Assembly: GCA_037039685.1 (NCBI GenBank)
Contig: JAWNGF010000001.1
Coordinates: 6,386,001-6,450,000, forward strand
Direction of reading: 5' to 3'
Source of the DNA: Ceratobasidium sp. AG-K
Taxonomy: Eukaryota > Basidiomycota > Agaricomycetes > Cantharellales > Ceratobasidiaceae
Length of the DNA: 64,000 nt
The translations under genes and the position numbers were made by a program. This document shows positions 58,800 through 64,000 of this stretch, piece by piece. The notes beneath the pieces are model-generated. The model was not told where the DNA came from, searched no databases, and saw only the letters and a list, made by a program, of their open reading frames with translations. Position 1 is the stretch's first letter. Every line of letters starts with the position of its first letter.

Positions 58800-59554
58800 A
58801 TGCTCCGATTGAGATCACTAATCCGACCTCGACACGTCTATGGACTCTCTCGTACGTACTCGACGCTCCCGACGACTTGTCCGTCGTGCGGGAAACCCCT
58901 CCCTACACGGCTTCCGATCTGCCCTGGTTGTGCACATATCGCTTCGCTCCGAGTAACACGTCCTACCACGCGTTGTTCGATCTCCCCGAAAATGCTTACA
59001 CGATCGACGTAAAAGATCTACGAAATCGATTTCTACAGACTCAGCGGTTGACCCATCCAGACGCGTGGTCGTCTAAACCCGAGGTACGATGCGAGCGACT
59101 TCCCAAGTGAAAGACCTGAGATGTGTTATGCTAGTAGAAGGACAAGGTTACTGCGGCTGCGGTTTCATCCCTTGTGAACAAAGGGTATGAAACTCTCAAG
59201 TCTCCATTGCGAAGAGCAGAGTATCTGCTCGAGTTGAGCGGTGATGGAACCGAGGAAGCAGACTCGCTGGAGGATCCTGGGTTTATTATGGATATTATGG
59301 AGGTTAGAGAGCAGGTGGATGAGATCCAGGACAGGTCGGAGATTGAAACCATTGCGAGTCGCAACCAAGGCGAGTAACTGTCGGCGGTATTCAACCTGTC
59401 TAACGACCACATAGATCATATGCAGAAAGAAATTCAGACCATCACCAAAGCGTTCGAATCAGGTGACTTAAAGACTGCAAAGGAAGCAACAGTCAGGCTC
59501 AAGTACCGAGTCGGAGTGAATGACAGCATCCAAGCCAAACTCCACCAGTTTTAG
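58800..59554 (+). CDS. jac1: Mitochondrial iron-sulfur cluster co-chaperone HscB/Jac1
   Basis: HscB is the J-protein that brings ISU-bound clusters to the mitochondrial Hsp70. The leader (MLRLRSLIRPRHVYGLSRTY) looks mitochondrial. A CPSC ... CPGC pair is an N-terminal zinc finger. The J domain follows: SYHALFDLPENAY, DVKDLRNRFLQTQRLTHPD with the HPD tripeptide. The C-terminal three-helix HscB domain has YETLKSPLRRAEYLLEL (LLEL contact for ISU) and ends AKLHQF. Between 58949 and 58950 (a CC run) one base must be added to join the zinc finger to the J domain. The second intron is GC-AG (59370-59414). Length is about 240 residues. Confidence 0.88.
59370..59414 (+). other. GC-AG intron in the HscB gene
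   Basis: The junction AACCAAG|GCGAGT ... CACATAG|ATCATATGC joins the frame SRNQ to DHMQKEIQT. The nearby GTAACT donor gives the wrong frame. Confidence 0.75.
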
Positions 59555-59766
59555 ACACCCAGAGGGCAAATTGTATTAACGAGTGATGCATTGATATGAT
59601 ATGATAAAGCATGTACTTGCGACCAGGCAAACACATAAAAGCGTATGCGAGGGGATGATGAAGGTGAAAGGAAACTATGCAACGAGGAGACCATGTCCGA
59701 ACCAGTCGCCTACTCTAAAAGAACCAAAAATAAAACGTCTCGGCTAGATCCTAGGAAACACCTTTT

Positions 59767-61846
59767 TTACGCAGCAATCGTCTTCTTATTGTGCGTCGTC
59801 AGCTCGTTGACCTCGCGCCAGCTGCGGACCAGTGTGGCGCGGACATTGTCAACACCGTGATTCTCGTCATGGTATTCCTTGCTGTTGGCTTCGCTCAGCA
59901 GCTCAGGCACAGTACGGCGATCAGCGGGGGCAAACGGCTGGTTGAACTCGTTGAAGATGTAGCTAATGGGAGGCGAAGGGTCGTGCGCCATAATCTCGGC
60001 GAGCTCTCGACCGATGGCTAGGCAGTACCCGTCAATGTCGAGATCGTTTTCGTCATAGTTGACTAGAAAGACGGGTTAGTGAACGCGCATATATGCATTC
60101 CAAGAGGTACTCACAGGGATTCTCGCTAATGAAGCACAAGCACAGACACAGTCAGCAACGAGTGGAGGCAGTGAGCGTATGCACTCACATTTCAGCACCA
60201 ATCTCCAAGAAGCCAAGGAAGAGGAAGGCCGCAAAGCAGGTTGCAGGGATAGTAACCCATTTCAATGCATCATAGATTTGGAACTGGGAACCCAGGGATA
60301 GTTAAAACCAAGCTAATTCACATGAAACACTCGACTTACGGGCAAGAAGAAGAGGTACAACCAGATGGCCATGCGCAAGTGAGCCTGGTACGCAAATGGA
60401 ACTGAAGCCCGATCAGTGCCAAGCCAAACAATGCGGGATGATATCACATACTGGGCGTGGTTGCAATGCGGCGGAGCTGCACCGAAGCATCCTGGAGCGA
60501 GTGGATGTTATTGTTGAACGAAGTAGCAGCGGCCGGTTGCAATAATCCATTGACCAACAGGAAGTTGTAATACGATGACAGGTGAAGGCTGAATCCTTTT
60601 TAGTCAACGTATTTCCACGGGTAAAATTAGGGGACCTACGCAATCTCCAGAGGCACAATTGACTCAACCACGGGGCGATGCTTCTTCTTTCCGGTCCAAG
60701 CACTGCGCTCACCATCTTCCGATCTGTCGTCAACTCGGCTAACAAAGATGCGTTTGATCAACTTGTAGATGGTCTTGATGGGCATGAGGATAGGGAAATA
60801 GTCAAAGAACGTCGCCTTGGGGGGGTTGCGAGCCGGGGCCAAATGGAAGCGGTCGGGAGTGACATCGGGGAGGGCCTTTTCGGGGTCGAAAGTCTTATTC
60901 TTTTTGCGCTTGAAGCCACCCTCGGAGGATTCGGGGTCACGAGGAATGTGGTGTCCACCAGCGTTGGCGTCGTCAGACCAGAGAGGAAGTTTCTCATTAC
61001 TCTCCGAGGGACCATTCTCCAAGGAATACTGGGGCAGGAACGCAATCAGGGGGTACAAGTCCTTGTAGTAGATGCCGGGCTCGCCACGGAGGTAGTGCTG
61101 CAAGCGAATAAGTTAATTTTTTTTGTCAGGTGATCGTGCCAAGCCATACCTTGACGGACACCGAAAACGCCTGGACGAGGTTGATCATAGATGATTTTTC
61201 GATCATAACCTTGAGCTTCGCATCCTTGGGCAGAGGGGTGGGCGATTTGCTCGAACGGTCGGTTGGGACATGAATCCAAATGAGGTTGGCTAAGTTGCGG
61301 CTCTGGATGGCGGGTCAGGGCATGCCATGTCGAACAAGCAGACAGGTGGACTTACGCTTAGGGAAATGGTGGTCCACAACTTGCGACCTGCAGCTATGTG
61401 TCAGCTATTTGCGCGGAGACAATGTGAAGAACACGCACCCTCCCAGTAACGATCATAGGCCGAGGTAGTACGGAAACTAATGACCAAACCAAGCACCGTA
61501 CCTGCGAGGGATGTTAGGCGACGGTAGCCAGGGGAGATGGCTATGACATACCCAATACCGTCAAAAGCTGCGGGTTGAAGGACAACTTTGTGGAGGTGAA
61601 CTTGCAGACACATGTCACCACTGTGGTCGCACGACCAGAAATTAGCGTGTATAATGCCGTAACATCAAGAGATAAGACCCACTAGCACCGATCCCGGTGA
61701 AGAACATCAGTTCTGGCCATAGATCATTGAGAACCTGCCGACGGCGAATAAGTGCCGTAAATATAGGTTAGACAAAAGAAACATACTGTGCCGCGGAACT
61801 TTCGGAGGCTCAGTCCCCCTCGGAGCAGAGGGTTTTCTGCTGGCAT
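59767..61846 (-). CDS. Bestrophin-like (UPF0187) anion-channel family membrane protein
   Basis: Fungal UPF0187 proteins belong to the bestrophin/RFP-TM superfamily of chloride channels. The start MPAENPLLRGGLSLRKF leads to LNDLWPELMFFTGIGA (first membrane helix). TVLGLVISFRTTSAYDRYWEG and RKLWTTISLSVRNLANLIW are hallmark segments of the family, followed by a long acidic cytosolic loop. A second pair of membrane helices (LRMAIWLYLFFLPFQIYDALKWVTIPATCFAAFLFL) precedes GFLEIGAEIENPFNYDENDLDID, the conserved Ca-clasp-like acidic region. Roughly nine exons, about 450 residues, intact frame. Substrate and location are not shown by the sequence. Confidence 0.86.
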
Positions 61847-62114
61847 GTTGCGGTCGTTGCAGTTGTGATTATAGACGTGCTCAACACGGGTTGTGGAGGC
61901 TGCGGGAGGTGGTCTGGACTAGGTAAAGGGGCTTTTAAAGAGTGTGGTAGACTTGACAACGTGTGGGACACTTGGGCGCTTATTTATACCTTTTTTGATC
62001 CCCGAGCGGTGGGCCTGGACACGCGATGAGCTTTGTTCGCGGCGAGAACCCTATCCTGTGCTTCCTGCTCGCCTCGGGCTACCCAAGACCCCAATTGGCT
62101 GCCCCATCCCCGAG

Positions 62115-64000
62115 ATGACACTCGCCGTCAGAATAACGAACATCGACTGGTCTCTTGTGCGCTCCGGGCCACTCGATAATACACGCTTCAGTCGCTGCCC
62201 TGTGATTCGCGTCTTTGGCGCCTCTTCGACCGGTCACAAGACTTGCATTCACATCCATCAAGTCTACCCTTATTTTTATATCCCATACAATGGCCCCATG
62301 ACGCCAGAAGACGGTATGTACCTCATTGCCCGAGATCGCTGCGCTTGCGCTATTCAATCTAATTTTACTCATTCAATCCCAGTTGGGCGCTACATACGAT
62401 CTCTTACGCAGGCACTCAACCGCGCACTTGCTATTAGCCTGAAGCGAAGCCCGCTCGAAGCTCGATATGTTCGTGCAGTCATCCTCGTCAAGGGCGTCCC
62501 TCTATATGGCTTCCATTGCAGTTATTCAGCCTTTCTTAAGGTGATCATGGCCGACCCAGGGCTGGTACAACGCGCTGCGACCGTATTGCGTTCAGGGGCA
62601 GTCATGAGACAAAAAATTCAGACCTTTGAAACACACATCGGATATTTGTTGCAATTTATGTGCGACTTTGGGCTCGCAGGTTGTCAGTGGTTGGAATTCG
62701 CTCGTTACTACTTACGCAATGAAACCGGCAATGGTGGGTCCTTCGGTTGTTACCCGGCGTAGCCCTAACTGTGCCTTACAGAATCATTACCCGGACAGTA
62801 TACCAAATCCCCGCACACCAGAGTGTCTCGGACATCGGTTGAGATTGACATTATATCCCACCAAATACTAAACCGGAACAAACTCTCCCAACGACATCTC
62901 CACCACAAGCTTACAATCCCGGCCCCCGCTCCGTCCTCCGAGCCTCTAGTCCAGAGCGTGCGGGAGCTATGGGATTCCGAGCGTGCACGGAGGACTGCGA
63001 TCGGCTTGAACCCCACCCCCGAACTCCCGACCGAGGGCAACGCGAGTCAGCGAGGTTTGGGCGGCGGATGGGAGCAGGAACCCTTGTTCTGGGAACAGTT
63101 TCGGAGTCGTATGAATCCCGAAGCATCCCGACTCAATGAACCTCAGGACTGGGAAAAATGGGTCATGACAGCGTTTGAGAGCGTTGAAGCGCTCTGGGAA
63201 GAGGGTTGGAAGAGTTGGGCACCTCAAATCTCTGGGTTAGTGAACGAAGAGACAACGACGAAGCCTGCCACCCAGGTTGCGAGGGAACTCAATCCATTTG
63301 GCTCAACGCAGATTGAACAGGATGAGCAGGAGGACCCCCGAACCCCGAAGAACAAGCAGGATTCTAAACTTGATGAAGTTGATGAAGAGATTGCCTCTGG
63401 ACAGGCGCTTCAAAACCTCGTGATTGCCGCCGAGCAAGACGACTGGCACGAGACTGACGAGCAATGGGACGACCTCGTATATGACGATATGATGGCGACG
63501 CAAGATACGACGAGTAGGGATATTAGCGTCCCGGCAACCCCAGCGTGGGTTCTTTCCTTGAATCGGTCTGGCGTACATGTAGGGGACTGATATGGCCGAT
63601 TGGGCGCTTGATGATTTAGGAAAGCCCGAACGCGAATCACAGTATCGCCCTCGAACCGGAGTGACCCGTTTAGCTCACCTGAGAGCGTAAGGAGTCGGAG
63701 GTACGTAATTATGTGTGGTGTGATGAAATCTCCTGACCGAGTGTGAAGCCGATCGCACATGTCTCCGAGCGTTACTCCTACCAAGAAACCAAACGCCAAG
63801 TATGTTTATTCTCGTATCTCCCGATCCACATCATCGATTGTGTGTCTCACAGGGACTCGCTTCCTCAACTCGAAGTGTCCGAAGACTTGAACAAGACGCC
63901 TATCCGGATGCCCTCCCTAACTAGCATGGGATCCTCTGAGGCCGCAATTCCCCACCCCACACCCGCAACCACTCTCGCCCGAAAGCGGGCGGACTCAAAA
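62115..64000 (+). CDS. rev3: DNA polymerase zeta catalytic subunit Rev3 (5' part, truncated by the window)
   Basis: Rev3 extends mismatched or damaged primer ends in translesion synthesis. The N-terminus is clear: ITNIDWSL, CPVIRVFGAS, HIHQVYPYFYIPY, ALNRALAISLKR, YVRAVILVKGVPLYGFH, FLKVIMADP, and ETHIGYLLQFMCDFGLAGCQWLEF, all B-family N-terminal domain. A disordered acidic linker follows (SKLDEVDEEIASG and similar). The polymerase and exonuclease domains lie beyond the window. Introns are GT-AG. Near 63567-63660 the frame through GESPNANHSIALEPE meets a stop before SDPFSSPE; either a different acceptor or a base change is needed. The first ATG, after a 268-bp gap from the divergent bestrophin-like gene, is the start. 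Confidence 0.9.

Noticed and set aside
2260..58950. Programmed +1 frameshifting as the cause of the many frame breaks
   Set aside because: The sites share no slippery sequence, occur in unrelated genes, and sit in homopolymers; sequence error is simpler.
1..64000. CRISPR arrays, prokaryotic operons, rRNA genes, intact transposons or a secondary-metabolite cluster
   Set aside because: No regular spaced repeats, no polyketide, peptide or terpene synthase signatures, and no transposase or reverse-transcriptase motifs were found; the gene set is nuclear fungal.

Overview
The window is nuclear DNA from a filamentous basidiomycete. Genes are dense and on both strands, each broken by many introns of about 45-70 nt with GTNNGT...YAG ends, and gene content is eukaryotic (Rheb, Sec7 Arf-GEF, Sla1, tricalbin, AP-2 alpha, Rev3). 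A pair of small secreted cysteine-rich proteins resembles a family I associate with Agaricomycetes such as Rhizoctonia/Ceratobasidium. The exact taxon is an inference.

Layout. 1-11.7 kb: a Rheb GTPase (+), a GH2 beta-mannosidase (-), a divergently transcribed MFS sugar transporter (+) and an iron-type alcohol dehydrogenase/maleylacetate-reductase-like gene (+). 11.9-23.2 kb: a large Sec7-type Arf GEF (+) facing the endocytic adaptor Sla1 (-). 23.5-26.7 kb: two paralogous small secreted cysteine-rich proteins (-) separated by 2.4 kb with no recognisable gene. 26.9-31.4 kb: eRF1 methyltransferase MTQ2 (-), a Nudix hydrolase with a C-terminal membrane anchor (+) and deoxyribose-phosphate aldolase (+). 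31.5-37 kb: a tricalbin/extended-synaptotagmin-like membrane tether (+), then another 2.4 kb empty stretch. 39.4-47.5 kb: a TauD-type dioxygenase (-), a Bud2-like RasGAP (+) and AP-2 alpha adaptin (-). 47.7-62 kb: a DExH RNA helicase (-), DPH7 (-), glucose-6-phosphate 1-epimerase (+), an unknown protein (+), a peroxin/dysferlin-domain protein (-), an HscB/Jac1 co-chaperone (+) and a bestrophin-like channel (-). 62.1-64 kb: the 5' part of the DNA polymerase zeta catalytic subunit Rev3 (+), cut by the window end.

Most genes are housekeeping. Membrane traffic is well represented (Sec7, Sla1, AP-2 alpha, tricalbin), and two enzymes modify translation factors (MTQ2, DPH7). The beta-mannosidase and the sugar transporter share one 0.85 kb divergent promoter and may act together in mannan use.

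Two window-wide signals stand out. First, at least a dozen places need one extra base to keep a conserved reading frame, mostly in short homopolymers. This looks like consensus deletion error rather than biology. Second, five introns start with GC instead of GT, and one of them is followed by a 7-nt microexon. No CRISPR, rRNA, tRNA, intact transposon or secondary-metabolite cluster was recognised, and I found no clearly undescribed system.
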